Notes: generated from the sequence alone by a model not told the origin. A stretch of 26,090 nt of DNA from Alphaproteobacteria bacterium UBA3307 (GCA_002361365.1 DEST01000113.1:1-26090); one strand, 5' to 3'. Positions 1 through 7,647 are shown, counted from the stretch's first letter. Translations and numbers: made by a program.

Positions 1-1
1 C

Positions 2-1558
2 GGTTTTTCGGTAACATTATTGGATGGTATTACTGGCTCAGGTAAAACAGAGGTTTATTTTGAGGCTGTAGCCGCGGCATTGGAACAAAATACGCAGGTT
101 TTGATTTTAGTGCCGGAAATTTCTCTTACAGCGCAATGGCTTAGCCGTTTTCAAAAAAGGTTTGGCGTGCGTCCGGCGTGCTGGCATTCTGGACTGAGTC
201 TTAAAGAACGTACCGATACTTGGAAGGCGATTATTGAAGGACGAGTTAAAGTAATTGTCGGTGCGCGTTCGGCATTGTTTTTACCATATACCAAACTTGG
301 ATTGATAGTTATAGATGAAAGTCACGACCATTCTTTCAAACAAGAAGATGCGGTGAATTATCAAGGGCGAGATATGGCGGTGGTTCGTGCTAAGATTGAA
401 CATTTTCCGGTTATTCTTTCAACAGCAACCCCATCTCTTGAAACAATGGTAAATGTAGAAGAAGGAAAATATGATTGTGTCAGCCTTAAAAGTCGTTATG
501 CTAATGCGTTGCTACCGGAAATTAAAATTGTTGACATCAAAAAAGATAAGCCGCAAAAAGGAGAATGGGGTGTTTCGTGGTTGACACCGACTTTGGTTAA
601 GGGATTGGAGGACAATTTAACACGCGGTGAACAATCTGTGTTATTTCTGAATCGCCGAGGCTATGCGCCTCTGATGATTTGCCGTGATTGCGGGCATAAA
701 ATTCAATGCCCTAGTTGTAGCGCATGGCTGACTGAGCATAAAAACTCTCATAAACTGATGTGCCATCATTGCGGATATTTTGATGATATTCCGGAGGTTT
801 GTCCGCATTGTGGTTCAGCAGAAGGATTGACTGCGTGCGGTCCGGGAGTCGAACGAGTGGCAGAAGAGGTATGTATGCGTTTTCCGGCAGCAAAAGTCGA
901 AATGCTCTCAAGTGATAATGTAACTTCGTTTACTGCAGTGTCAAAAATTATCGGCAAAATGGAGCGAAAAGAAATCGATATTTTAATCGGAACGCAAATA
1001 ATTGCCAAAGGACACCATTTTCCGGATTTGACATTGGTGGGAATTGTGGACGCAGATTTAGGATTGATGAGTAGCGATTTGCGGGCAGCCGAGCAGACGT
1101 ATCAGCTGCTGTCGCAAGTATCCGGACGCGCCGGCAGAGGAGATAAAAAAGGTGTTGTTTATGTGCAAACCTTGCATCCGGAAAATAATGTAATCAGAGC
1201 GTTGCTTGAGAATAATCGTGCGTTATTTACGGATTATGAAAAAGAAAGCCGGCAAATGTTACATTATCCGCCGTATGGAAAATTGGCCGCCATAATAATT
1301 TCCGGCGCAAATCAGCAACAAACAGCCGCAGTAGCTGCTGCTTTTGGGAGAACAGCACCTAATACGGAAAACATATTTGCACTTGGTCCGGCTCCGGCCC
1401 CACTGTTTATGTTACGAGATAAATACCGCTACCGCTTGATGTTGAAAACCAGACGCAATATCAACATTCAGAATGTCTTAACCGAATGGCTCAAAATGGT
1501 ACGTGTACCATCAACAGTGCGTGTAGAAGTGGATATCGACCCATATTCTTTTATGTAA
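2..1558 (+). CDS. priA: PriA primosomal replication-restart helicase, 5'-truncated by window edge
   Basis: PriA is a superfamily 2 DNA helicase that reloads the replisome at stalled forks. The frame is open from base 2, so the gene starts outside the window; 518 residues are visible and about 200 N-terminal residues (the DNA-binding domain) are missing. Seen directly: a Walker A motif GITGSGKT near the visible start, a DEAH-box variant reading DESHD, a zinc-binding insert with four CxxC pairs (CRDC, CPSC, CHHC, CPHC), and the helicase motif VSGRAGRG. The C-terminus ends DPYSFM, as is usual for the family. The in-frame TTG at base 20 is only an internal codon. The stop abuts, without any gap, the stop of the leftward gene at 1559, which marks the left junction of the prophage. 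Confidence 0.96.
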   Translation, partial: GFSVTLLDGITGSGKTEVYFEAVAAALEQNTQVLILVPEISLTAQWLSRFQKRFGVRPACWHSGLSLKERTDTWKAIIEGRVKVIVGARSALFLPYTKLGLIVIDESHDHSFKQEDAVNYQGRDMAVVRAKIEHFPVILSTATPSLETMVNVEEGKYDCVSLKSRYANALLPEIKIVDIKKDKPQKGEWGVSWLTPTLVKGLEDNLTRGEQSVLFLNRRGYAPLMICRDCGHKIQCPSCSAWLTEHKNSHKLMCHHCGYFDDIPEVCPHCGSAEGLTACGPGVERVAEEVCMRFPAAKVEMLSSDNVTSFTAVSKIIGKMERKEIDILIGTQIIAKGHHFPDLTLVGIVDADLGLMSSDLRAAEQTYQLLSQVSGRAGRGDKKGVVYVQTLHPENNVIRALLENNRALFTDYEKESRQMLHYPPYGKLAAIIISGANQQQTAAVAAAFGRTAPNTENIFALGPAPAPLFMLRDKYRYRLMLKTRRNINIQNVLTEWLKMVRVPSTVRVEVDIDPYSFM

Positions 1559-1777
1559 TCAGTGTTGCAACAATATTATCGAACCTAAGCAAAACATAAT
1601 AGATGCCAACAGTAATAGACTCGTATGGATAACTATGTTGTTGTTGCCGACAACATAAATTCCGTTGTTGACAGGCAATGCAATTGTTTGTTCTTTTGTT
1701 TGCGTTACTTCCGGTTTATTATCATTAACCGGAAAACTTTTAGTCAGAATGTTTCTGATCTGTGCGTCTATATTCAT
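1559..1777 (-). CDS. Small protein with C-terminal membrane segment, repressor operon
   Basis: This 72-residue protein is not recognised. The N-terminal half is polar (IDAQIRNILTKSF, then a K/E/T-rich linker). The C-terminal stretch of about 22 residues from HTSLLLLASIMF to IILL is strongly hydrophobic, which suggests a tail-anchored membrane protein. It begins 21 bases after the stop of the upstream repressor-like gene on the same strand, so the two are probably co-transcribed. Expression from a lysogenic promoter would suit a superinfection-exclusion or membrane-guard role, but that is an inference from position only. The ribosome binding site is weak (GAGAT upstream of the ATG). Its stop touches the stop of priA. 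Confidence 0.6.
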   Translation of the reverse strand: MNIDAQIRNILTKSFPVNDNKPEVTQTKEQTIALPVNNGIYVVGNNNIVIHTSLLLLASIMFCLGSIILLQH

Positions 1778-1798
1778 AATTTAATCTCAAAAATCTCA

Positions 1799-2239
1799 TC
1801 AATTAGCTTTACGCAATTCATTGTAAACTCCTATGAAGTCTTTAACTTTACCGGCTGCCACACTAACCGAATCCGAACTTACTTTCATATATATCAGTTT
1901 AATAAGCTCGGCTTTATCGTGAGGAGATAGAGTAATAGCACGTTCAGACAGCCAAAGCTCAATATTTTCGATAACCGTACTTAAGATTTCCGGATTTAAG
2001 GCAGAGGTTGAAATTGGGTTGTTCAGTGATAAATCTGTCAATTCTTGTTCATCAACATTGAGTATAGCCGCCAGTTTATGGCGTTCTACTTCACCCAGAC
2101 GGCGCGGCGAGCCGTTTTTAATAAACTGTTGAATGTAAGCGATGTTTTTACCTATAGCTAACGACACCTGTGCATAATTTAATCCTCGCTCTAAAATCAG
2201 CCGAGAGATTTTTTTGCGAATTTCTTCAGTGTTTTCCAT
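1799..2239 (-). CDS. Cro/CI-type helix-turn-helix repressor-like regulator
   Basis: This 146-residue protein has an N-terminal Xre/Cro-type helix-turn-helix at about residues 18-62: NYAQVSLAIG, then a recognition helix around NIAYIQQFIKNGSPR, then a closing helix HKLAAILNV. The C-terminal half is helical. It has no S24 peptidase signature, so this is not a self-cleaving LexA/CI-type repressor. The ATG is preceded by GAGG at suitable spacing. It is transcribed away from the 165-residue early gene across a switch region containing a perfect inverted repeat, the classic layout of a temperate-phage repressor. Binding to that repeat, and autoregulation, are inferred from position. A host Xre regulator is the alternative. 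Confidence 0.8.
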   Translation of the reverse strand: MENTEEIRKKISRLILERGLNYAQVSLAIGKNIAYIQQFIKNGSPRRLGEVERHKLAAILNVDEQELTDLSLNNPISTSALNPEILSTVIENIELWLSERAITLSPHDKAELIKLIYMKVSSDSVSVAAGKVKDFIGVYNELRKAN

Positions 2240-2270
2240 TGTTTACCTCAATAAAGTTCGAATCAAAGTC

Positions 2271-2299
2271 ATTATATAATATATATCTTATAATGTAAA
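2271..2299 (-). promoter_or_regulatory. Leftward promoter of the repressor operon
   Basis: Read on the minus strand, a -35 box TTTACA (2299-2294) and a perfect -10 box TATAAT (2276-2271) are separated by exactly 17 bases. Transcription would start near 2263, just ahead of the GAGG ribosome binding site of the repressor-like gene. The spacer holds a degraded copy of the operator: one arm TATAAGAT matches the perfect operator arm in 7 of 8 bases, and the other arm is mostly lost. Confidence 0.65.
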
Positions 2300-2314
2300 A
2301 CGATATTTTTCCTA

Positions 2315-2342
2315 TTGACTATAAGAAGATTTTTCTTATATT
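2315..2342 (+). promoter_or_regulatory. Rightward early promoter with a perfect operator in its spacer
   Basis: A -35 box TTGACT (2315-2320) and a -10 box TATATT (2337-2342) are separated by 16 bases. A perfect inverted repeat, TATAAGAA (2320-2327) and TTCTTATA (2333-2340) around a 5-base centre, fills the spacer and touches both boxes. A dimeric repressor bound there would block RNA polymerase. The likely ligand is the product of the adjacent helix-turn-helix gene. The promoter drives the gene starting at 2365. Confidence 0.7.
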
Positions 2343-2364
2343 TATAAAATAAAGGAGAAAAATT

Positions 2365-2862
2365 ATGCAAGAAAGTCAAACTATATTTCAGTTAAAAAAA
2401 TTAGGATATTTGGTGGATGAAAAAGGAAAACTACGGAGAAAAACGGTGTTGGAACGCTATTATGAACAAGGTGTTTTAGAATTGGAAGGCAGCCCTTTTT
2501 CGGCCAAACAACGCAAAAAAGCCGGAGAAATTCTGGCGCGGGATTATTATTTGGGTAATTATAATCATTTACAGTCAATAAAACTTTTCGAATCGAATAT
2601 TCCTACGACTGGAGATTCCGGAATTGAAAGGTCTTTATATTATAAAAACAGATACTTAAAGGCAATAAAATATGTGCCTTATGAGTTTTGGCCGGTACTT
2701 TACACAGTTTGTATTGAAGATAAGAAAATAATGTATGAAAAGGAAAAATATGATTCAGAATTGAAAAATAAGAACAATATTTTTCATCTTAAAATGCTAC
2801 TGGTACTGGGATTGGAGCGACTTTTAAAATATTATTTGCAAAAAAATAAAAAAAGTTCTTGA
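2365..2862 (+). CDS. DUF6456-like phage regulatory protein
   Basis: This 165-residue protein follows a good ribosome binding site (AAAGGAG). Its layout resembles the alphaproteobacterial DUF6456 family: an AGEILARDY motif at about residues 52-60, a central segment starting from a basic YLKAIKYVP stretch, a VCIEDKKI segment, and a C-terminal lysine-rich stretch leading into GLERLLKYYL. The match is by motif order and is moderate. Members occur in alphaproteobacterial phages and are thought to be regulatory, but their mechanism is not known to me. It is the only gene between the operator-controlled early promoter and the late cluster, and a terminator follows it, so a role as late-gene activator or antiterminator is plausible. 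That role is an inference. Confidence 0.6.
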   Translation: MQESQTIFQLKKLGYLVDEKGKLRRKTVLERYYEQGVLELEGSPFSAKQRKKAGEILARDYYLGNYNHLQSIKLFESNIPTTGDSGIERSLYYKNRYLKAIKYVPYEFWPVLYTVCIEDKKIMYEKEKYDSELKNKNNIFHLKMLLVLGLERLLKYYLQKNKKSS

Positions 2863-2930
2863 CTTTTGGTAACTTGTATGATAAGAAAATTATTAGAATC
2901 GAAAAATGTCATTAGAAAAAAACGATTTCA

Positions 2931-2957
2931 AGAGACGGAAAATCTGTCTCTTTTTTT
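2931..2957 (+). terminator. Rho-independent terminator between early gene and late cluster
   Basis: AGAGAC (2931-2936) pairs with GTCTCT (2946-2951). The inner bases GGA and TCT can extend the stem to nine pairs including a G-U pair, around an AAA loop. A run of seven T (2951-2957) follows. It lies 61 bases before the start of the late cluster, so late transcription must either start after it or read through it. The gap 2863-3017 shows no other convincing element; a TTGACT at 2859-2864 has no well-spaced -10 box. Confidence 0.7.
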
Positions 2958-3017
2958 GTAGCAAGCAGATGTACAACAATTTTGTATCAATCAAAAGCAT
3001 ATCAAAAGGAGGTAAAT

Positions 3018-3272
3018 ATGTATAAGGCGATTATGGATAGAATAATCGTGCGGTTGCAAGAATGTCCGCAAAACTTGTTACAGACAAGCACTGAATTCTC
3101 GCAAAATAAAGGAACCGTGATTGATATCGGTCCCTCTGTTTGTGGGGTGCAAAAGGGCGATGTTATTATTTTTCACGCTTTTGACGAGCTTCCCTTGCCG
3201 ATTAAAAATTTGGTCGTAGTACGGGAAAAAAGTGTGTTGGGAATTATCAACGACAATCATCATACAAACTGA
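3018..3272 (+). CDS. GroES-like co-chaperonin, phage-encoded
   Basis: This is an 84-residue protein from the ATG at 3018, which has a strong AGGAGG ribosome binding site at 3007-3012; an in-frame TTG at 2982 is a worse start. The pattern follows GroES/Hsp10: MDRIIVRLQE at the N-terminus, GTVIDIGPS at about 32-40, VQKGDVIIF at about 44-52, and NLVVVREKSVLGII at the end. GroES caps the GroEL folding chamber. The segment at the mobile-loop position (about 15-31) has NLL where GroES has the GroEL-binding GIVL-type motif. It is slightly shorter than bacterial GroES. It sits directly upstream of the portal gene, so it may help the host GroEL fold virion proteins, as T4 gp31 does for its capsid. That role is inferred. 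Confidence 0.78.
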   Translation: MYKAIMDRIIVRLQECPQNLLQTSTEFSQNKGTVIDIGPSVCGVQKGDVIIFHAFDELPLPIKNLVVVREKSVLGIINDNHHTN

Positions 3273-3282
3273 AAGGATAAAA

Positions 3283-5055
3283 ATGTCAGAACAAAATTTG
3301 GTCAGTCGCAAGGCATTGCGCGATAAGTGGCAACAAAAAATTCAAGCTGCTGAAAAAAAATATGCCGAATACTATGACTTAACAACGGAAATCCGCGAAT
3401 ATTATCGTAACGCACGGCGCCGCAACAAACAAAATATTTTCTGGGCGACCATTGAAACTCTTAAACCGTTTTTGTATTTTAAGCAACCAACGGTATTTGT
3501 AGTGCGCAGCCGCAAAACAGCAGGCGAGGTTGAAAATCTTGCCGCCACAATTTTAGAACGTGCGCTTTACTGGAATATGAAACAGTTCGACTTTGACAGC
3601 GTAGTGAAATACGCGCGTAACGATTTTTTGCTTTCGGGAACAGGTATTTTGTGGGAGCAATATAATCCGACTTTTTATAAAGTAGGCAGTGCTTTTTTAA
3701 AGCAGCGTGAGCAGGTGGACACAGTTTATGTAAGTCCTATGTCTTTTTTGTGCGATACCCAGCAGGTTGATGTGTGGGAAGATGTTTCTTGGATAGCACG
3801 CAAAACCTGTTTAGACTTAAATGAAGTGGCGGACAATTTTGCGCCGGCTGTTGCCGAATATGTTGCCGGCAGATTCGGAGATTCGGCTCGTATTACCGTG
3901 TACGAAATATGGGATAAACCGAGCAAATCAATTTATTATTTCAGTCCGGAATATCCATCGGATTTTTTGGATGTTTATGAAGATACGTTACATCTTACCG
4001 GATTTTTTCCGTGTCCAAAACCGATAATGGCAACATTGACTAACGATGGTATTATTCCGGTTCCGGATTATGTTGAAATTAAAAGTTTGCTTGATGAATT
4101 GGACGGAGTTAACAGTAGAATGCGGCTTACTATGCAAGCACTAAAAGTTTCCGGCTGTTATGACAACAGTTTTCCGGAACTGGCAAATATTTTGGATAAA
4201 GATGTAACGCTTATTGCTTTGTCTGATTTTGAAAAACTCAAAGATGCCGGTGGAATTGGCGGGATTATCGATTTTGCTCCAATTAAACAATATATTGAGG
4301 CTTTGACAGCATTGGCAACCAGACGTCAGACTTTGATTGACTCAATTTATGAAGTAACCGGAGTTAGCGATATTATGCGAGGTGCATCGCAGGCCAAAGA
4401 AACCGCTACGGCGGTAACACAAAAAACCAACTTTGGGACTTTGCGCAACCAAGACCGCCAAAATGATATGCAACGTTTTTTGAAAGATTTGTTGCAAATT
4501 AAGGCAGAAATCATTTGTGAGCAATTTTCACCGGAGTTTTTACTTTCATTCTTAAATCCGGACGAATGCTCTGATATGGATAAGGCAGTTAATGCCGTCA
4601 AATTATTAAAATCGGATAAATTACGCGGTATGGTCATAAATCTGGAAACGGATGGCAGTTTTAATCCGCAACAGGAAGAAGAACGAACCATAAATGTTTT
4701 GAAAAATGTGCATCAAATTATATCACAGGCATTCGGTATTGTTTCACAACAACCGGCACTGCTGCCGTTATATCGCCAGATGTTGGAGAGTGCTGTGGCG
4801 GCGATGCCGCGGGCGCGACAGTTTGATGTTGTTATGGATGCCGCTTTCAACAAAATCGAACAAGAGTTGAATGAACCGGAAAAACCGATTTCTGCTCCTG
4901 ACAATCCGATGATAGAGCTGCAAAAACAAAAGAATAATCAGGATTTTGCCATCAAACAAGAACAAAACGCTATTCGACGTGAAGAATTAAATTTAAAAAA
5001 GGCCGAAACCTTAGCGGAAATAAATGAAAAACAATCTCAAACGGAAGGAAAATAA
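3283..5055 (+). CDS. Portal protein, podovirus type
   Basis: The portal is the dodecameric ring at the head vertex through which DNA is packaged and ejected. The 590-residue frame starts at the ATG at 3283, with AAAGGA upstream; an in-frame GTG at 3232 overlaps the previous gene and is unlikely. Length and layout fit podovirus head-tail connectors: an early helical region, a segment with PFLYFKQPTVFVV at about 62-74, then a long helical block around SGTGILWEQYNP at about 118-129, typical of portal cores. The last 60 residues are rich in Q, E, N and K and probably form a coiled coil or barrel. The gene is followed after one base by the tail-fibre gene. It stands about 4 kb upstream of the terminase, which is unusual. 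Confidence 0.8.
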   Translation: MSEQNLVSRKALRDKWQQKIQAAEKKYAEYYDLTTEIREYYRNARRRNKQNIFWATIETLKPFLYFKQPTVFVVRSRKTAGEVENLAATILERALYWNMKQFDFDSVVKYARNDFLLSGTGILWEQYNPTFYKVGSAFLKQREQVDTVYVSPMSFLCDTQQVDVWEDVSWIARKTCLDLNEVADNFAPAVAEYVAGRFGDSARITVYEIWDKPSKSIYYFSPEYPSDFLDVYEDTLHLTGFFPCPKPIMATLTNDGIIPVPDYVEIKSLLDELDGVNSRMRLTMQALKVSGCYDNSFPELANILDKDVTLIALSDFEKLKDAGGIGGIIDFAPIKQYIEALTALATRRQTLIDSIYEVTGVSDIMRGASQAKETATAVTQKTNFGTLRNQDRQNDMQRFLKDLLQIKAEIICEQFSPEFLLSFLNPDECSDMDKAVNAVKLLKSDKLRGMVINLETDGSFNPQQEEERTINVLKNVHQIISQAFGIVSQQPALLPLYRQMLESAVAAMPRARQFDVVMDAAFNKIEQELNEPEKPISAPDNPMIELQKQKNNQDFAIKQEQNAIRREELNLKKAETLAEINEKQSQTEGK

Positions 5056-5056
5056 A

Positions 5057-5761
5057 ATGTCTTATGATTCTAGAGGAAATTTTAATCGGGTGCATTCATG
5101 GGAAAATGATCGCCTGAATAATGTAGAAATTGCAAGTGATCGTCACGACGAGGAGGATGACAACTTTGCCCAAGGTTTAAGTATGTGTGTGTTGCGAGAT
5201 GGTCGTGCGGCAATGAGCGGCAATTTGAATCTTAATAATTATCGCATTCAAAATGTGGCAGGAGGTACTGCAAGCTCAGATGCGGTGAATAAAGCGCAGT
5301 TAGATGCAGTCAACAGCACATTAACCGCATTTATTCAATCCAAAATTGACCAAACACTATCGGCACTCTATCCGGTTGGCTCAATTTATATCGGCACGCA
5401 AAACAGTTGTCCGCTGGCGACGCTGATTGCCGGTTCAACGTGGACGCTTGTCGGGCAAAACCGCGCTTTATGGGGCGGCAACGGCTCGAACGGTAACACC
5501 ACGATTAACGCCGGATTGCCGAATATTACAGGACGATATAATCATCAATGCTTAATGAACTGGGGCTCGGGTACCGAAAACGGGGCATTATATACCGCGA
5601 ATGTGAGCGGTGATAGTTCCTCGCAAAACGGCGGCGGTTCAGACGGCGGTAATTCACAAACAATCGCTTTTGATGCGTCAAAATCAAACAGCATTTACGG
5701 TGCGTCGACCACGGTTCAACCGCCTGCGTATCGTGTCAATGTATGGCGCAGAACAGCATAA
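5057..5761 (+). CDS. Tail fibre protein with collar-like receptor-binding tip
   Basis: This 234-residue protein starts at the ATG at 5057 after GGAAGGA. The N-terminal part (about 1-60) has the pattern of podovirus fibre anchors (FNRVHSWENDR, then HDEEDDNFAQG and LRDGRAAMSGNL). A short fibre repeat follows (NLNNYRIQNVAGGTASSDAV). The C-terminal domain from about 105 runs YPVGSIYIGT, STWTLVGQNRALWGG, AGLPNITG and finally PPAYRVNVWRRTA, the arrangement seen in tail-collar and receptor-binding tips. The gene probably determines adsorption together with the second fibre. The end of the gene has a higher GC content than its surroundings, which suggests domain exchange. Confidence 0.8.
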   Translation: MSYDSRGNFNRVHSWENDRLNNVEIASDRHDEEDDNFAQGLSMCVLRDGRAAMSGNLNLNNYRIQNVAGGTASSDAVNKAQLDAVNSTLTAFIQSKIDQTLSALYPVGSIYIGTQNSCPLATLIAGSTWTLVGQNRALWGGNGSNGNTTINAGLPNITGRYNHQCLMNWGSGTENGALYTANVSGDSSSQNGGGSDGGNSQTIAFDASKSNSIYGASTTVQPPAYRVNVWRRTA

Positions 5762-5778
5762 CTAAAGGGAGGAATACG

Positions 5779-6135
5779 ATGACAGGGCGAGTTTATAACA
5801 ATGTGATTGAAGTGCGTCAGGGCGATAGTTTCGCTATCAATGTGGCGATGCATGACAAATGCCAGCCTGCGGATTTGACCGGTGCAACAATGTTGATGCA
5901 AGTGCGCGACAAAGAAAGCAACAATGTGATGTTTGAAGTCAGCGGCACGGCGGTTGATGCGGAACACGGTAAAATGGCTTTATTGATTGAGCCGAGCAAT
6001 ACAAATATTCCGGTGGGCGATTATGTGACGGATATTCAGGTAACGACAGCGGACGGCAGTGTCAACACCATTTTTCCGGCGAATGTCAATCAGGTGGCAA
6101 CGTTTAGGATTACACCGCAAGTCACGGAGGGCTGA
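5779..6135 (+). CDS. Small beta-rich tail or baseplate accessory protein
   Basis: This 118-residue protein starts at the ATG at 5779 behind a strong AGGGAGGAA; an upstream in-frame ATG at 5743 lies inside the fibre gene. The sequence alternates short hydrophobic strands (VIEVRQGDSFAINVAM, TMLMQVRDKES, KMALLIEPS, GDYVTDIQVTTADG), which predicts a beta-sandwich like the N-terminal domains of BppU-type baseplate or fibre-associated proteins. The exact family is uncertain. It lies between two fibre genes and probably joins or decorates the tail tip. Its last codons, ending VTEG and a stop, are duplicated 109 bases downstream. Confidence 0.6.
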   Translation: MTGRVYNNVIEVRQGDSFAINVAMHDKCQPADLTGATMLMQVRDKESNNVMFEVSGTAVDAEHGKMALLIEPSNTNIPVGDYVTDIQVTTADGSVNTIFPANVNQVATFRITPQVTEG

Positions 6136-6245
6136 TATGAAAAGATACCAAAGCGGCGATAAATCGCCAAAGACAAGATACCTTGACGATGTGACGCACA
6201 GCGCACATCGAGGTATGACATTTTTATTTGTCACGGAGGGCTGAT
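6121..6245. repeat. 16-bp direct repeats flanking a 93-bp hairpin-rich insert
   Basis: GTCACGGAGGGCTGAT occurs at 6121-6136 and 6230-6245, exactly 109 bases apart. Each copy holds the end of a reading frame, a stop and the ribosome binding site of the next frame. Between them are two dyads. One is a small hairpin, GGCGAT (6155-6160) with ATCGCC (6163-6168). The other is a long stem, 6178-6197 with 6201-6216, of about 16 pairs with two bulges and an ACA loop, followed by a T-rich stretch. The layout suits either a tandem duplication or a small insertion with target duplication. Confidence 0.7.
6137..6244 (+). CDS. Possible 35-residue leader-like ORF inside a duplicated structured segment
   Basis: A 35-codon frame starts at the ATG at 6137, using the ribosome binding site ACGGAGGG at the end of the previous gene, and ends with the same VTEG-stop as that gene. 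The product (starting MKRYQSGDKSPKT) is basic and not recognised. The frame lies in a segment flanked by 16-bp direct repeats and carrying strong hairpins. It may be a by-product of the duplication rather than a working gene. Confidence 0.25.
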   Translation: MKRYQSGDKSPKTRYLDDVTHSAHRGMTFLFVTEG

Positions 6246-6246
6246 T

Positions 6247-7635
6247 ATGGAATATAACATTGACAACGCGGAGTTGACGGCAACCTTGACCGCTGTCAAT
6301 CTCGATGCCGCAGTTATTGGGCAAGCTCCGCTTGAAGTGGCAATCGGGGAAAGTGCGCGGATAGATGTCGGGCAAGCGATAAATTACGTTAAAGCGGGGG
6401 CGGCGGAAATTGCGGCGGCGGTTGATGTCGGAATTACTCAAATTCAGATTGCAGCCAATGATGCCGCCAACAAAGATTTGAGTAATCTGACGGTAACCGG
6501 CGAGGCAAAATTTAACGCTAAGCAAGACACAATCAGCGACTTGGCGACAATCCGTTCAGGTGCGGCACTTGGCACTACGGCAGTGCAACCGGAGATGTTA
6601 GCTGAATATGTTACACTTGATACAACGCAGACCATCAGCGGAACAAAAACTTTTAATTCCAGTCAAACGCTTAATGGTAATACATTAAAGTGCTTTGATT
6701 TTACAAGAGGTACAAATCCTGCTGCCACTCGAAATCTTAATTTATATATGACGGATTCAACGGCCTTGTCCGGTGATAATACGGCTTTTGGTTTATTTAG
6801 AACATCTGTTAATCCAACCGGAGGTGTTACCAGTATTATACGAGCATTCAAAAATAACACGGCAGGTACAAATGATTACGCTGAAATTTATGTACATTAT
6901 CCGATAACAGGAAACCCATACACACACGCACCGACTCCAACCGATACCACGACGACGAGCGGCACACAAATAGCGACAACAGGTTGGGTAAATTCTGTCG
7001 GTAATAACGTTGTCCATAAAACAGGTGATGAAACTATATCAGGTACTAAGACATTTAACGATAGTACAACGTTAAAACACAGCTTACAGTTACAATCAAC
7101 AGAAATAGCAAAAGGAACAAACCCTAGTAGTACTAAGTATCAAATCTTGGCATTTTATGATAAAAACGGAACAGTTCAAGAAAATAAAACCGGACAGATA
7201 TATACAACTTATACTCAAAGCGGTATGTTATCAATTAGTATGGATGTATTTCAACCTGTAAGTGGTTCAAGAAATAGTGCCGGCATATCAGTTAAATATC
7301 CGGCAAGCGGTAATGCTTATGCTGAAGCTCCGGCATCTGATGTTACTAATTCAATTGTGACAACCGTAAACAAAAGTAAAGGCGATAACGGATATTTTCA
7401 ACTTGGTAACGGTTTGATTATTCAATGGGGGACAAATGCAGCCACTTCAAGCGGTACTGCCGTAACTTTGCCAAAGGCATACAGTTCAAATAACAGTTAT
7501 TCGGTAGTTATATGCCGAAATGCAGGGAATTCCGGTGATATAGCAGCAGTAAACAGAACCAGCGCGACTACGTTTACGATTGCTACCAGCAATGGCAACT
7601 CTCGCAATTGGCAGTGGATAGCAATCGGATATTAA
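6247..7635 (+). CDS. Long tail fibre protein with two repeated shaft modules and gp53-like tip
   Basis: This 462-residue protein starts at the ATG at 6247 after ACGGAGGG. Residues 1-120 form an alanine-rich N-terminal region. Two related modules of about 100-105 residues follow, at about 129-233 and 263-365. Each begins ISGTKTFN, has a GTNP motif (155-158 and 290-293) and ends in a YP-x-x-GN motif (YPITGN, YPASGN) before an AP-rich linker. Between them lies TQIATTGWVNS, a common phage fibre linker. The C-terminal region from about 380 (GYFQLGNGLIIQWG to WIAIGY) matches the pattern of gp53-like fibre tips. Role: receptor binding. A fibre-chaperone-like gene follows. Adenine and thymine content rises in the second half, which suggests module exchange. 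Confidence 0.8.
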   Translation: MEYNIDNAELTATLTAVNLDAAVIGQAPLEVAIGESARIDVGQAINYVKAGAAEIAAAVDVGITQIQIAANDAANKDLSNLTVTGEAKFNAKQDTISDLATIRSGAALGTTAVQPEMLAEYVTLDTTQTISGTKTFNSSQTLNGNTLKCFDFTRGTNPAATRNLNLYMTDSTALSGDNTAFGLFRTSVNPTGGVTSIIRAFKNNTAGTNDYAEIYVHYPITGNPYTHAPTPTDTTTTSGTQIATTGWVNSVGNNVVHKTGDETISGTKTFNDSTTLKHSLQLQSTEIAKGTNPSSTKYQILAFYDKNGTVQENKTGQIYTTYTQSGMLSISMDVFQPVSGSRNSAGISVKYPASGNAYAEAPASDVTNSIVTTVNKSKGDNGYFQLGNGLIIQWGTNAATSSGTAVTLPKAYSSNNSYSVVICRNAGNSGDIAAVNRTSATTFTIATSNGNSRNWQWIAIGY

Positions 7636-7647
7636 GGAGTGAGTACA

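Noticed and set aside
2859..2887. Late promoter starting with TTGACT
   Set aside because: No -10 box lies at 16-18 bases; the nearest TATGAT is only 12 bases away.
5980..6525. Minus-strand 181-codon open frame across the tail genes
   Set aside because: It lies opposite genes with clear start signals and recognisable fibre motifs; it has no ribosome binding site and an unlikely composition.
5057..7635. Diversity-generating retroelement in the fibre genes
   Set aside because: No reverse transcriptase and no template/variable repeat pair is present in the window.
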